Source: Sedimenticola selenatireducens
Lineage (GTDB): Bacteria > Pseudomonadota > Gammaproteobacteria > Chromatiales > Chromatiaceae
DNA: 64,000 bases
Assembly (NCBI RefSeq): GCF_007625115.1
Contig: NZ_VMNH01000004.1
Span: 124,001-188,000 of the forward strand
Reading direction: 5' to 3'
Made by a program: the position numbers and the translations under genes. The notes under the pieces are model-generated. The model was not told where the DNA came from. It was given only the letters and a program-made list of their open reading frames with translations, and did no database searches. Positions 44,062-53,947 of the stretch are shown piece by piece (the stretch's first letter is position 1; each line of letters begins with the position of its first letter).

Positions 44062-44103
44062 TGCCCTATGATGATCTTCAATTTTAAAGATCATCATAGG
44101 GCA
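44062..44103 (+). promoter_or_regulatory. 17-bp perfect inverted repeat abutting the Ada-AlkA start
   Basis: TGCCCTATGATGATCTT and AAGATCATCATAGGGCA flank an 8-nt loop and end at base 44103, directly before ATG 44104. It can form a strong RNA hairpin covering the ribosome-binding area, or serve as a DNA operator. Two ATGs (44068, 44071) lie in its left arm and keep the same frame. Confidence 0.75.
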
Positions 44104-45540
44104 ATGGAACTCGACACAACACGCTGCGAACAGGCACGACAAACCCGTGATCCACGTTTCGACGGCTGTTTTTTTGTGGGTGTGAAGACCACCGGCATCT
44201 ATTGTCGTCCCATCTGTCCTGTCAGATTACCAAAGCCGGAAAACGTTAAGTTTTTTAAATCAGCCGCCGCGGCTACTGATGCAGGCTTTCGCCCCTGCCT
44301 GCGCTGTCGCCCGGAATCAGCACCGGGTACCCCCGCCTGGTGTGGCACCTCAACAACAGTTTCCCGGGCCTTGCACCTGATTCATGAAGGCGCACTGGAT
44401 CAATCATCCGTCACTGCACTATCCGATCGATTGGGAGTTACCAGTCGCCATCTTGGCCGTCTGTTTCAACAGCATCTCGGGGCATCTCCGCTGGCAATCG
44501 CCCAGACCCGGCGCCTGCATTTCGCCAAGAAACTGATTGATGAAACCGTGATGCCTATGACCGATATTGCACTGGCATCCGGCTATGGCAGTATTCGCCG
44601 GTTCAATGACCATTTCCAAAAGGTCTATCAACGGTCGCCCTCTGCTTTACGTTCAGCCAATAAAGCGCCCAGTGAGCCGCAGTTCACCCTCAAACTCCCC
44701 TACCGTGAACCCTACTGCTGGAAATCTATCACGGCCTTCTTAGCCAAACGTGCCGTGCCCGGTGTGGAGTGGGTGATTGACGGCGTCTGGCATCGCCATA
44801 TTGAACATGAGGGCGAATCAGGACATGTGGCCGTCAGCCAGGGTCAAGACGGTCCATTTCTACTCTGTAAATTCGACATCCCATCTACTGCTTCCATTTA
44901 CACCCTGGTCGAACGCATCAAGAACCTGTTTGACCTTAATGCCGATCCTTTTGAAATATCAGGAACATTGTCACAGGATCCCATACTGAGAAAATTGCTA
45001 AAGAAAAATCCGGGCATGCGTGTTCCCGGTGCCTGGGACAGGTTTGAAGTCGCCGTGCGTGCCATTGTCGGACAACAGATCTCGGTAACCGGGGCCACAA
45101 CCGTCATGGGCCGGATTGCCACCCGTTATGGTAATCCACTAGAGTCGGGGTACACCTTTCCATCCCCCAGCGTATTGATGCAGGCTGACTCGGCGGACTT
45201 TCCCATGCCACAAAGCCGAGCACGGGCAATAATCAATCTGGCATGCGCTATTGTTGAAGGGAAGATTGTATTGAATCAATGGATAGAAACCGAATCACTC
45301 AAACAGCAACTGCTTTCTCTAAAGGGCATTGGAGAATGGACTGCCAGTTATATCGCCATGCGTGCACTTTCCGATCCTGACACCTTTTTACATACCGATC
45401 TTGTACTGCTCAAGGTTGCCAAGCAGCTCTATGGTGATGAAACCCCAAAAGACCTGCTGGAGCGCTCCATGGCTTGGCGACCTTGGCGTGCTTACGCAGG
45501 CATGCACCTCTGGCAAGCCGCTACACAATTAAACAGATAA
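44104..45540 (+). CDS. Ada-AlkA fusion: methylphosphotriester sensor / 3-methyladenine glycosylase
   Basis: A 478-aa alkylation-damage protein (490 if started at 44068). The N-terminal Ada-type zinc domain has FDGCFFVGVKTTGIYCRPICP and FRPCLRCRPE. An AraC-type helix-turn-helix region (~85-185; LSDRLGVTSRHLGRLFQQHLG, IALASGYGSIRRFNDHFQ) follows. The C-terminal half is the AlkA glycosylase: AlkA_N then HhH-GPD (LLSLKGIGEWTASYIAM, with the Asp in FLHTDLVLL). It both senses methylated DNA and removes damaged bases. A TAATG overlap couples it to the ogt remnant. Confidence 0.92.
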   Translation: MELDTTRCEQARQTRDPRFDGCFFVGVKTTGIYCRPICPVRLPKPENVKFFKSAAAATDAGFRPCLRCRPESAPGTPAWCGTSTTVSRALHLIHEGALDQSSVTALSDRLGVTSRHLGRLFQQHLGASPLAIAQTRRLHFAKKLIDETVMPMTDIALASGYGSIRRFNDHFQKVYQRSPSALRSANKAPSEPQFTLKLPYREPYCWKSITAFLAKRAVPGVEWVIDGVWHRHIEHEGESGHVAVSQGQDGPFLLCKFDIPSTASIYTLVERIKNLFDLNADPFEISGTLSQDPILRKLLKKNPGMRVPGAWDRFEVAVRAIVGQQISVTGATTVMGRIATRYGNPLESGYTFPSPSVLMQADSADFPMPQSRARAIINLACAIVEGKIVLNQWIETESLKQQLLSLKGIGEWTASYIAMRALSDPDTFLHTDLVLLKVAKQLYGDETPKDLLERSMAWRPWRAYAGMHLWQAATQLNR

Positions 45541-45668
45541 TGACCATACAATTCGATTATTACCACAGCCCGATCGGTGATCTGCTATTGGCAGGCGAAA
45601 CATCAGGCCTTGCGTTAATCGGCTTTCCAGAAGGCAAAGGGCACATCACACCCCCCTTCATCTCCTAA
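45540..45668 (+). pseudogene. ogt: Truncated ogt (methylated-DNA-cysteine methyltransferase) 5' fragment
   Basis: The first ~34 codons (YYHSPIGDLLLAGETSGLALIGFP) match the N-terminus of Ogt, which transfers O6-methyl groups from guanine to itself. The frame then loses resemblance and stops at codon 43; the catalytic PCHR region is absent, and I see no continuation downstream. The start overlaps the Ada-AlkA stop (TAATG), so the original pair was translationally coupled. A deletion of the 3' part is the simplest explanation. Confidence 0.7.
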
Positions 45669-46317
45669 TACACAAGGGAACACACTCACCGGACAGGGTA
45701 AAGGCATCCGTATGGCATACCCCAGAGGCGATCACTTTTAATAACACCTCCCCTTCCTTTGGCCCTTCAACATCGATCATCTCTATGAAAAGGGGCTTTT
45801 TCGTCTCCCAAGCAACTGCTGCTTTTGCCTTCATCGCCTGCGACCTACTGGCTGTATATTTTTAAATCAAGGTCGTGATTCGCTGAACCTCAGACAGCGG
45901 GTCAGTCTAGGTTCAACACACCGGCGTGCGCTTCCTCAGCGCTAGTACAACTATCGGGCCGTTTATCTTTTGTCCGGAAAGGATATCGAAATAAGGGCCG
46001 CTGTCATTAAGTTGGAGATACCACTCGCCATGCGTCATTAACACGGATTAATTTTTGATCAGTGAATTACAGCGGATAAAAAGAGCTATCGTTAAGCATA
46101 GCTGACAATAGACTGACATCTGTATTAACCGCTATTTTCCTGACTGGAGCAATGCTCCTTATAGCCACAAATGAAACAACCTGTCACAAGGGCGTGCAAC
46201 AGGTGGTAACGCAGAGAGTGTCAAGTAAAACAGCACCAGGGATGCACTAAAAACATCCCTTACAGCACAATGAGTTCACCCAACAGCCTTGATCAGTTGA
46301 CACTGTTGTACATCTAC
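45669..46317. other. Long non-coding gap after ogt remnant
   Basis: 649 bp with no convincing gene. It may hold debris of the deleted ogt neighbourhood. Near its right end an AGGGATG / CATCCCT hairpin (46238-46260) lies downstream of the - strand hydrolase gene and could help terminate it. Confidence 0.4.
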
Positions 46318-47865
46318 TCAATCACCCAACCAGACGATCTTATAGAGATCGCGCCGACGATCCAGATAATTCCTGACAGAGCCTTCATTCTGCAGCGTCT
46401 TCAGTTTTTCCAGGTCAAGATCAACAATCAGCATCATCTCCGTGTTTGGGGTAGTTTCTGCCATGATGGCATCGTGCGGAAATGAGAAATCTGATGGTGA
46501 GAACACGGCAGACTGTGCATATTGAATATCCACACTGTCCACTTGGGGCAGATTCCCAACACTGCCCGCAATGGCCACGTAGCACTCATTTTCAATGGCG
46601 CGTGCCTGGGCACAATAACGTACCCGTTGATAGCCGTTCTTGGTATCAGTCCAGAAAGGTACAAAAATCATCTGCACATCTTTTTCAGAAAGTATGCGCG
46701 ACAACTCGGGAAACTCAATGTCGTAACAGATCTGGATACCAATTTTTCCAAAATCGGTTTCGAACACTTTAATGGCATCGCCGCCAGACATAATCCAGTC
46801 GCGCTTTTCATGGGGTGTTGGGTGGATCTTGTCTTGTGATTCAATCGTACCGTCACGGCGGCACAGGTAGGCCACATTGTACAATTCACCGTCTTCAATA
46901 TAGGGCATCGAGCCGGGGATGATATTGATGTTATAGGCGACGGCCAATTTCGAGACCGCATCGCGTATCTCTTCGGTATATTCGGCCAATGCCTTAATCG
47001 CATCATTCGATGTTTGATGGGCCGTAACACCCATCAGTGGCGCATTGAAGAACTCCGGAAATAGGGCGATGTCACATTGATAATCAGACAATGCGTCTAC
47101 AAAATACTCCACCTGCTGCATGATCTCTTCAACAGATTCCATGGTACGCATCTGCCACTGTACACACCCAATGCGCGCAGAGGTACGAACACCACCGATC
47201 AATGGCGTCTTGGTGGCGTCATAGTAAAGGTTATGCCACTGCAGGAGTGTTGCGTAACCCCCTGATTTCCTATCTTCCGGCAAGTAATCTGTCATCACCC
47301 GTTTGACTTCGAAATCATTGGAGAGTTGGAACGTCAGAATCGGATCATAGAGTTCCTTCTTCTTGACCTTGTCTATGTAGACCTGGGGCGACATTTCCGC
47401 CGCATATTGACTGTAATTGGGGATGCGCCCACCGGCCACAATGGCCTTCAGGTTAAGATTCTGGCACAACTCTTTGCGTGCCTCGTAGAGGCGGCGCCCT
47501 AGACGCATGCCGTGATAATCCGGTGAAACAAAGACATCCACACCATAGAGTACATCCCCATTCGGATCATGCGTAGTCAAATAGGCGTTGCCGGTAATTT
47601 GATCATAGGTGTGTTTATCACCGAACTTATCGTAATCAACGATAACCGAGAGCGCTGCTGCCACCACCTTTCCATGGTCTTCAATGCAGATCTGACCGTC
47701 CGGAAAAACGTTCAGTTGAGCACGAAATTTCTTCTTGGGCCAAGCCCCACCGATTTCGTGGTAGACCCGATCCATGATCTCCTTCATGTCATCATAGTCA
47801 TCCAGAGTCAGGTGGCGCAGTGTGAGCTTGTGTTCGCCTTCGTCTTGGGTCGTGGTCTCATTCAT
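46318..47865 (-). CDS. GNAT acetyltransferase-carbon-nitrogen hydrolase fusion
   Basis: A 515-aa bifunctional protein. Residues ~12-200 are a GNAT domain (VSPDYHGMRLGRRLYEARKE as the acetyl-CoA loop). Residues ~225-510 are a nitrilase-superfamily hydrolase with Glu in LFPEFFNAP, Lys in QDKIHPTPHE and Cys in IQICYDIEFPE. This fusion is a known bacterial architecture; the substrates are not established. It is monocistronic. Confidence 0.88.
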   Translation of the reverse strand: MNETTTQDEGEHKLTLRHLTLDDYDDMKEIMDRVYHEIGGAWPKKKFRAQLNVFPDGQICIEDHGKVVAAALSVIVDYDKFGDKHTYDQITGNAYLTTHDPNGDVLYGVDVFVSPDYHGMRLGRRLYEARKELCQNLNLKAIVAGGRIPNYSQYAAEMSPQVYIDKVKKKELYDPILTFQLSNDFEVKRVMTDYLPEDRKSGGYATLLQWHNLYYDATKTPLIGGVRTSARIGCVQWQMRTMESVEEIMQQVEYFVDALSDYQCDIALFPEFFNAPLMGVTAHQTSNDAIKALAEYTEEIRDAVSKLAVAYNINIIPGSMPYIEDGELYNVAYLCRRDGTIESQDKIHPTPHEKRDWIMSGGDAIKVFETDFGKIGIQICYDIEFPELSRILSEKDVQMIFVPFWTDTKNGYQRVRYCAQARAIENECYVAIAGSVGNLPQVDSVDIQYAQSAVFSPSDFSFPHDAIMAETTPNTEMMLIVDLDLEKLKTLQNEGSVRNYLDRRRDLYKIVWLGD

Positions 47866-48392
47866 ACTCTTTATATTACCTGTATCAAAAATCGATTATG
47901 ACTCAAAATCGCCAACGCATTATGCATTTAGATATGGTGAAAAGATTAACAGAGTGTGGATAAAAAACATAAGACTTTTCACCCCAGAAAAAGCGATAAT
48001 CTACTGTTTTAACAAAGGAAATATGCAACAAAACGAAAATCAAGACAGCATCATCAAGTACATGGACAAGGCCTGCACTGAACATCTGCCAATAAAAAAC
48101 CGATATACGTCATAAGTCAATGAATACCCTGATGTAAATTTAATAAATTAGAGTTCGCTTATGAAGTGTAGTACCCTATACGTTCTGGACTTCAGCCAAG
48201 TTGGCTGCTTCAGACCGGGTATTCGAGAATCTACAACCTCGCTAACGGGCCATTAGAAGGTCACCACCTCCCAGCACTCAAGGGAGTCAGCGCAGTTTAT
48301 TTGAAATTATAGGAAGTTGAGATTCCAATATCTGCAAAGATTATGGGTATAGCACACCATTAAATTATAAGATTTTTACGGGAGCCTCTTGG
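47866..48392. other. Non-coding gap, possible small ORF
   Basis: 527 bp without a firm gene. A 31-codon frame starts at ATG 48020 after AAAGGA, but its peptide matches nothing known. A short AGCCAA-G-TTGGCT palindrome lies at 48194-48206. A promoter for the SLC13 gene is expected at the right end but not evident. Confidence 0.35.
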
Positions 48393-50378
48393 ATGAATAC
48401 ACTGGCAGACGCCGAGCAGACCTTACCACCCACTCGTATACTGTCATTGAAGCAGTCCATCTCCGCAGTCCTGTTCCTGGTTGCAGCCCTTACTTTGGCA
48501 TACAACGTTCCTACCATAGAGATCGCCTGGGTCTCTGCCCTGTTGCTGCTGACGATCTATCTGTTCGCCTTTGAAGTGGTCGGCGTTGACGTGGCGGCCA
48601 TTGTAATTATGGTCCTCCTTGGCCTCACCTCGCTGGCGGCTCCCATTATGGGCTTGAGCACTGGACTGGTGGATACGCAACACCTGTTTGATGGATTCAG
48701 CTCTAACGCCGTGATATCGATCATTGCAGTAATGATTATTGGCGCAGGGCTAGACCGCACTGGCATTATGAGCCAGGTCGCCGGTTTCATTCTGAAAGTG
48801 GGTGGTAAAACAGAGGGTCGTATCATCCCGATCATCTCCAGCACCGTCGCCATTATCTCTTCATTTATGCAAAACGTCGGTGCTGCTGCTCTATTCCTCC
48901 CGGTAGTGTCCCGTATCTCTGCACGAGCCGATCTGCCCATGTCACGCTTGCTGATGCCCATGGGTTTCTGCGCCATCCTGGGTGGCACGGTCACCATGGT
49001 CGGTTCATCTCCGCTGATTCTTTTAAATGATCTCATTGCTACCTCCAACAGCGCCCTGCCTGAAGAGATGAAGATGGACGCCTGGAGTCTCTTCTCGGTA
49101 ACACCAATTGGATTGATGCTGGTCGCAACCGGCGTCATTTACTTTGTCCTTGCCGGCCGTTTTGTCCTACCTGCCACTAAAAGTGAAAGCAGCACATCTG
49201 CAGCAGGGGCTTTACAATATTTTCGCGATCTATACGGCGTCAGTTTCAGCCTATTTGAACTGGTGGTACCCGATGGTAGCGATCTGGTGGGTAAAGAACT
49301 CGATGATGTAGAGACGCTTTATAAGGTCCGTGTCATTGCCAACAAACGGGCTGGTGGCGATAGCCAAGTGGGTCCAGGCACACTGGCGCGCAACACCGCC
49401 ATTGAAGGTGGCATGGTATTGGGCGTTATTGCCGAATCACGCGATATCAATCACTTTGTTGAGACTTATGGACTGAAGAAACGCAACGAGCTGCGTACGT
49501 TCACAGAATCACTGGCCGCCACCAAAGCCGGTATCGCAGAAGTACTGATACCACCCGGTTCTAATCTGATTGGCAAAAGCGCACGTGATGTGTGGATGCG
49601 CAAGGTCTACGGCATTGCCATGATCGCCCTCCACAGAAACGGTGAGACAATGCGTGAAGGGGATGATATTCGCAGTGTGCCCTTTATTGCAGGCGACACA
49701 CTGGTAGTCCACACCACATGGGAGGCACTGGCCCGTTTGGAGAAAGACCGTAATTTCGTGGTAATCACGACAGAATATCCCCGCGAAGAGTTGCGCCCAA
49801 ACAAAGTCGGCTGGGCAGCCTTTTTCTTTCTGATCGCGCTTTCAATGGTTTTGTTTACCGATATTCGTTTGTCCGTTGCCCTATTGACCGGTGCGATGGG
49901 GATGATTCTCTCCGGCGTTCTCTCCATTGAAGAGGCGTATGAAGCCGTCAGCTGGAAAACCGTATTCTTATTAGCGTCGCTAATCCCATTAGGACTGGCC
50001 GTTGAAAGTACTGGGACTGCCAAGTGGATTGCAGAACAGACACTCTCCGTAGTGGGTGAACAACCGATCTGGGTCATTCAGGCGGCAGTGGCCATACTCG
50101 CCACTTTCTTTACCCTGGTCATGTCCAATGTGGGGGCCACAGTACTGCTGGTACCGCTCGCGGTAAATATTGCCATTGGCGCTGGCGCTAACCCCGCGGT
50201 GTTTGCTTTGACGGTGGCCATAGCCACGTCTAACTCTTTTCTAATTCCCACTCATCAGGTTAATGCGCTGATCATGGGGCCGGCAGGCTATCGCGTACCA
50301 GATTTTATCCGGGCCGGCGGCATCATGACGATCCTATTCCTGGTTGTGATGATGATTGGGATTAATTTGTTTCTGTAA
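48393..50378 (+). CDS. SLC13/DASS-type permease with TrkA-C domains
   Basis: A 661-aa inner-membrane protein. Two membrane blocks (~20-260 and ~465-660) flank a cytoplasmic pair of TrkA-C (RCK_C) domains (~280-455; VVPDGSDLVGKELDDVETLYKVRVIA and VLIPPGSNLIGKSARDVW). The motif SNVGATVLLVPLAVNIA and SSPLILLNDL near the ends of the blocks fit the CitT/SLC13 fold. Proteins of this type move divalent anions such as sulfate or dicarboxylates. Start: ATG 48393 with GGAG upstream. Confidence 0.9.
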   Translation: MNTLADAEQTLPPTRILSLKQSISAVLFLVAALTLAYNVPTIEIAWVSALLLLTIYLFAFEVVGVDVAAIVIMVLLGLTSLAAPIMGLSTGLVDTQHLFDGFSSNAVISIIAVMIIGAGLDRTGIMSQVAGFILKVGGKTEGRIIPIISSTVAIISSFMQNVGAAALFLPVVSRISARADLPMSRLLMPMGFCAILGGTVTMVGSSPLILLNDLIATSNSALPEEMKMDAWSLFSVTPIGLMLVATGVIYFVLAGRFVLPATKSESSTSAAGALQYFRDLYGVSFSLFELVVPDGSDLVGKELDDVETLYKVRVIANKRAGGDSQVGPGTLARNTAIEGGMVLGVIAESRDINHFVETYGLKKRNELRTFTESLAATKAGIAEVLIPPGSNLIGKSARDVWMRKVYGIAMIALHRNGETMREGDDIRSVPFIAGDTLVVHTTWEALARLEKDRNFVVITTEYPREELRPNKVGWAAFFFLIALSMVLFTDIRLSVALLTGAMGMILSGVLSIEEAYEAVSWKTVFLLASLIPLGLAVESTGTAKWIAEQTLSVVGEQPIWVIQAAVAILATFFTLVMSNVGATVLLVPLAVNIAIGAGANPAVFALTVAIATSNSFLIPTHQVNALIMGPAGYRVPDFIRAGGIMTILFLVVMMIGINLFL

Positions 50379-50422
50379 TAATAGTGAGCAGAAATATGAC
50401 CCATCTAAATCAAATTGATTGA

Positions 50423-51574
50423 CTAGATAGCGATCAGGTTTCTTCCACCAGCCTTTGCACGATAAAGAGCCTGATCAGCAATCTGAAAGAGTGATATCCA
50501 GCTTGTATCGTCAGGCTGGATAGTGGCCACACCAATACTGACCGTTATACTAATGGTTTGACCTTCGTGTGTAATCGTATTGGTACAGACGGCCATCCTA
50601 ACCCGTTCCGAAATATCAATCGCGGACTCCTGATCTGATTCAGGTAACAACATGCAGAACTCTTCACCGCCGATTCTACCCAGCACATCCTCCTTGCGTA
50701 GGGCGCCTACGATCGCAGTTGCAGTACTTTTGAGTACCTGATCACCTACGGAGTGGCCATAACGATCGTTGATACGCTTGAAATGATCAATATCCAGAAG
50801 CAGAACAGACAGCATAGTCTTATGTCGCGCACAACGTGACATCTCCCTCACAGCGGCCTGCTCAAAGGCACGCCGATTGAACACCTCTGTCAGCAGGTCA
50901 TAACTGGCCAGGTGATTAAGATGAAACTGTAACCGCCGATTGATCATCGACGTAAAAGCAAAAGTGAGACAAATCGCACTCACTATAACATCCAGAAAGG
51001 CCAATCCCTGGACCCAATTTGAAGCAAAAAGATCCTGAATGTGTACACCCGCCAAGGTTAAAATTGATCTCAACGAAAGATAGAGCGCATGTAAGCCAAA
51101 TACCGCCGCTGTCAGGGCTTGGATCTTGCGCATTCTGGGTGTTCTATCTTTAAGCAAGCATTGTGCAGATACACCACTCAATGCAGCAATAACCAGTGAA
51201 ACAATAACAATGCGGGAAGGAATATCGGGTGAAAGATAGGTGAAGTAAAGAAAGGAAAAAAAGACAAAGGCTGTAGCACTTACAACAATCCACCAACGTT
51301 TCGATTGTCCTAGAAACTCCCAGACACCCACCAGCAACAAGCCATAACCTAATACAATAGACGTATTCGCTACGGGCACGCTAATAAATAGCGGTAAGAT
51401 GCCCCGAAAACCAATGCAAAGGAAACCAATGGCTATAGCCGCATTGCCAATTGCCCAGGAACGCGCACTGCGCTCCTCCGGATTCAGACGCCACAACAAT
51501 AACATGGCACATGCCATCAGAAGCGTTACCAGGACAGCAACCAACGATAGTGTGCGTATATCCAGTTCAATCAT
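50423..51574 (-). CDS. Membrane diguanylate cyclase
   Basis: A 383-aa protein with six or seven N-terminal transmembrane helices (to ~residue 205) and a C-terminal GGDEF domain. The active-site motif is GGEEF and an inhibitory RxxD site (RKED) stands five residues before it, so the enzyme should make c-di-GMP and be product-inhibited. The membrane part is not a known sensor domain. It is a stand-alone gene with no phosphodiesterase neighbour. Confidence 0.92.
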   Translation of the reverse strand: MIELDIRTLSLVAVLVTLLMACAMLLLWRLNPEERSARSWAIGNAAIAIGFLCIGFRGILPLFISVPVANTSIVLGYGLLLVGVWEFLGQSKRWWIVVSATAFVFFSFLYFTYLSPDIPSRIVIVSLVIAALSGVSAQCLLKDRTPRMRKIQALTAAVFGLHALYLSLRSILTLAGVHIQDLFASNWVQGLAFLDVIVSAICLTFAFTSMINRRLQFHLNHLASYDLLTEVFNRRAFEQAAVREMSRCARHKTMLSVLLLDIDHFKRINDRYGHSVGDQVLKSTATAIVGALRKEDVLGRIGGEEFCMLLPESDQESAIDISERVRMAVCTNTITHEGQTISITVSIGVATIQPDDTSWISLFQIADQALYRAKAGGRNLIAI

Positions 51575-51902
51575 ATCAATCCGATAAGCTTTTTATGGCG
51601 AACCACTAGAAAACTCATCACTCATTGAAGCCCAAGAAATATAAATAGTTTATCGGCATCTGACCGGCAAAATTAAGTTAATAGAGAAGCTCATTAAGGA
51701 AAACCGTCCGGCCACAACGACTGCAGACGAGGAATTCTCGTTTCAGAAAAAAATAGCCAATAACGGCCAAGCAATGAGACGGGTGAACACTGGTTTAACG
51801 CTCGCTCCGACTCAACTGAGCTTCTAGACAATCCGAAACACCTTCACCATCACTCAACCGATCGGTATCATTAGCTACCAAGATCATTTGAAGGGGTTGC
51901 TC
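51575..51902. other. Divergent intergenic region
   Basis: 328 bp between the divergent diguanylate cyclase and Kef genes. No gene, hairpin with T-run or known operator was seen; promoters for both sides must lie here. Confidence 0.35.
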
Positions 51903-53624
51903 GTGCATCTCGATAGCTTTATCTTTTCTGCATTGCTGTTATTGGCAGTAACTTCAGTCGCTGTTGCGCTATTCCGTCATATTGGTCTCGGATCAGTACT
52001 GGGATTGCTCGTGGCAGGTATCGTTGTAGGACCATACTCCCCAGGACCTTATGTCACTGCTCATGTCGATGACGTGAGACACTTTACCGAATTGGGCGTT
52101 GTACTCCTTCTGTTTGTTATCGGGCTGGAAATGAAACCCAGCCGGTTATGGTCGATGCGGCGTTATCTGTTTGGCCTTGGCTCTTCCCAAATCCTACTCA
52201 CCGGCCTCGCCATTACCCTGTATGTGTCACTCAGCGTCGATTCATGGCAGACGGCCCTGCTGATTGGCCTCACATTGTCACTCTCATCCACGGCTTTCGT
52301 GATGCAACTGCTACAGGAACGAGGGGAGTTGGCCAGCAAACACGGAACGGGGACCTTTGCCATTTTGTTAATGCAGGATCTTGCCGTTGTTCCCCTGCTC
52401 GCCTTAGTCCCCCTGCTCTCAGAAACGGCGGCCATCTCCTCCGGAAAACCGCTCTGGGAGCAGTTACTTATTCTTTCCGGTATGTTTTCTGTATTGTGGA
52501 TTTTTGGACTTCGCGCAGTACCTGCTGCCCTAGAGTGGCTGGCTCGGCATGATAATCGTGAAGCCTTCTTAATGGTGGTTTTGCTTGCCGTTTTTCTGGC
52601 CGCCTGGGCTATGCATCAGGCCGGACTCTCCATGGCGCTAGGTGCCTTCATCATGGGCATGCTGTTGTCCGGTTCAACCTATAACATGCAGATACGCTCA
52701 TTGGTTGAGCCTTACAAAGGGCTGTTGATGAGTCTCTTCTTTGTAGCCGTGGGCATGTCGATAGACTTAGGCGAACTGAGCAACCGTCCCGCTGAATTTA
52801 TTGGCCATACGCTGGTACTGGTGGGCATCAAACTCGCTGTCCTTTTTCCACTGGCACTGGCCTTTGGTTATACCCGGGGTGATTCACTTCGCATAACCTT
52901 TCTATTGGCTCAGTCGGGCGAATTTGGCTTTGTGCTATTTGGATCAGCTCTGGCGCTAAATGTTATTGATGAAGCAACGTTTATCATGGCTATCGCCGTC
53001 ATTTCATTGACCATGCTGATGACCCCGCTGTTGGTGAAATTAGGTGACAGATTGGCCCACCACTCTGATTCCATGCACCGGGACCCCGTGAAAGTACCCG
53101 ACGGTAGCATCGAGATCTCTGACCGAAGCGTCATTATTGGAGGCTATGGCCGTGTAGGACATACCGTTGCAACCCTGTTACAGGCAAGCGGTATCCCCTT
53201 CGTGGCCTTTGACACCAATCCCACACATATCAAGCGTGGAAAGGATACTGGTCATTCTGTGCAATACGGTGATATATCGGATCCCGAACTCCTCGCAACA
53301 GCCCATGCTGAACGCGCTTCGCTGGTCGTACTAACCATTGATCAGAGTGCCACCGTACTGCGCACGGTATCCCATCTCAGAAACATCTATCCACATGTAC
53401 CGGTAATTGCACGCGCAAGGGATCTCGAGGCCTGCAGCCATCTCTTGAAAGCAGGTGCTACTCATGCATTCCCGGAGGCCCTAGAGGCCAGTCTGCGTCT
53501 CGGAGCAGAAGCGTTGAAAATGGCTGGCGCTGCAGATGAGAGTGTTGAGCTGCTGATGCAGGGCGTCAGAGACAGAGGCTACCAGCTGGTTAAGGTGGAG
53601 CCAAAAAAGAGTCAACCCAGCTAG
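51903..53624 (+). CDS. Kef-type potassium/proton antiporter with TrkA-N domain
   Basis: A 573-aa CPA2 antiporter. The membrane domain (~10-390) has LGLLVAGIVVGPYSPGP, LLFVIGLEMKPSRLW and SLSSTAFVMQLLQE. The C-terminal TrkA-N Rossmann domain begins near residue 410 (GGYGRVGHTVATLL). GTG 51903 is chosen since AAGGGG stands 6 nt upstream; an in-frame TTG at 51888 is the alternative. Unlike the antiporter at 33.3 kb it keeps its nucleotide-binding regulator. Confidence 0.9.
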   Translation: MHLDSFIFSALLLLAVTSVAVALFRHIGLGSVLGLLVAGIVVGPYSPGPYVTAHVDDVRHFTELGVVLLLFVIGLEMKPSRLWSMRRYLFGLGSSQILLTGLAITLYVSLSVDSWQTALLIGLTLSLSSTAFVMQLLQERGELASKHGTGTFAILLMQDLAVVPLLALVPLLSETAAISSGKPLWEQLLILSGMFSVLWIFGLRAVPAALEWLARHDNREAFLMVVLLAVFLAAWAMHQAGLSMALGAFIMGMLLSGSTYNMQIRSLVEPYKGLLMSLFFVAVGMSIDLGELSNRPAEFIGHTLVLVGIKLAVLFPLALAFGYTRGDSLRITFLLAQSGEFGFVLFGSALALNVIDEATFIMAIAVISLTMLMTPLLVKLGDRLAHHSDSMHRDPVKVPDGSIEISDRSVIIGGYGRVGHTVATLLQASGIPFVAFDTNPTHIKRGKDTGHSVQYGDISDPELLATAHAERASLVVLTIDQSATVLRTVSHLRNIYPHVPVIARARDLEACSHLLKAGATHAFPEALEASLRLGAEALKMAGAADESVELLMQGVRDRGYQLVKVEPKKSQPS

Positions 53625-53627
53625 TTT

Positions 53628-53672
53628 AGTTACAGCATTTTTCTTCGTTCCAGAAGATGAAATGCTGTAACT
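53628..53672. terminator. Nested stem-loop between convergent kef and RRM genes
   Basis: AGTTACAGCATTT and AAATGCTGTAACT form a perfect 13-bp outer stem; inside it TCTTC / GAAGA makes a second short stem. It lies between the stop codons of the Kef gene (+) and the RRM gene (-) and probably serves both directions, though the T-tracts are short. Confidence 0.75.
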
Positions 53673-53680
53673 GCAATCGA

Positions 53681-53947
53681 TTAACGGCGTTTACCACCAC
53701 GCCCTGGTCGAGGACGATCAGGGCCCACGCGAACCAGTCCGCCATTCCATTCACGGCCATCAAGCGCTGCCATTGCAGCACGCGCCTCATGCCCCTCCAT
53801 TCCGATAGTGGCAAATCCTTTACAGTCGCCTGAAAAGAGATCCTTAGCCATGGTTAAGGAACGGACTACGCCGTATTCTGTGAAGAGTGCAGTCAGGCTC
53901 TCTTCTGTGGTTGATCTAGGCAGTCCGCGGACCGAAAGAGTAATCAA
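53681..53947 (-). CDS. RRM-type RNA-binding protein
   Basis: An 88-aa single RRM protein: RNP2 (ITLSVRG) at the N-terminus and RNP1 (CKGFATIGM) near residues 43-51, with a Gly/Arg/Pro-rich tail (GPDRPRPGRGGKRR). Bacterial members are cold- or stress-induced RNA-binding proteins. The frame begins with TTG; no better start is in frame. A GGTTCGT / ACGAACC hairpin lies just upstream (53980-54000), in the likely leader. Confidence 0.82.
   Translation of the reverse strand: MITLSVRGLPRSTTEESLTALFTEYGVVRSLTMAKDLFSGDCKGFATIGMEGHEARAAMAALDGREWNGGLVRVGPDRPRPGRGGKRR

Noticed and set aside
47822-48115. 97-codon + strand frame starting inside the GNAT-nitrilase gene
   Set aside because: Its first part is antisense to a secure gene and the rest has no family resemblance; only the small frame at 48020 with a ribosome site was kept as a weak possibility in the gap note.
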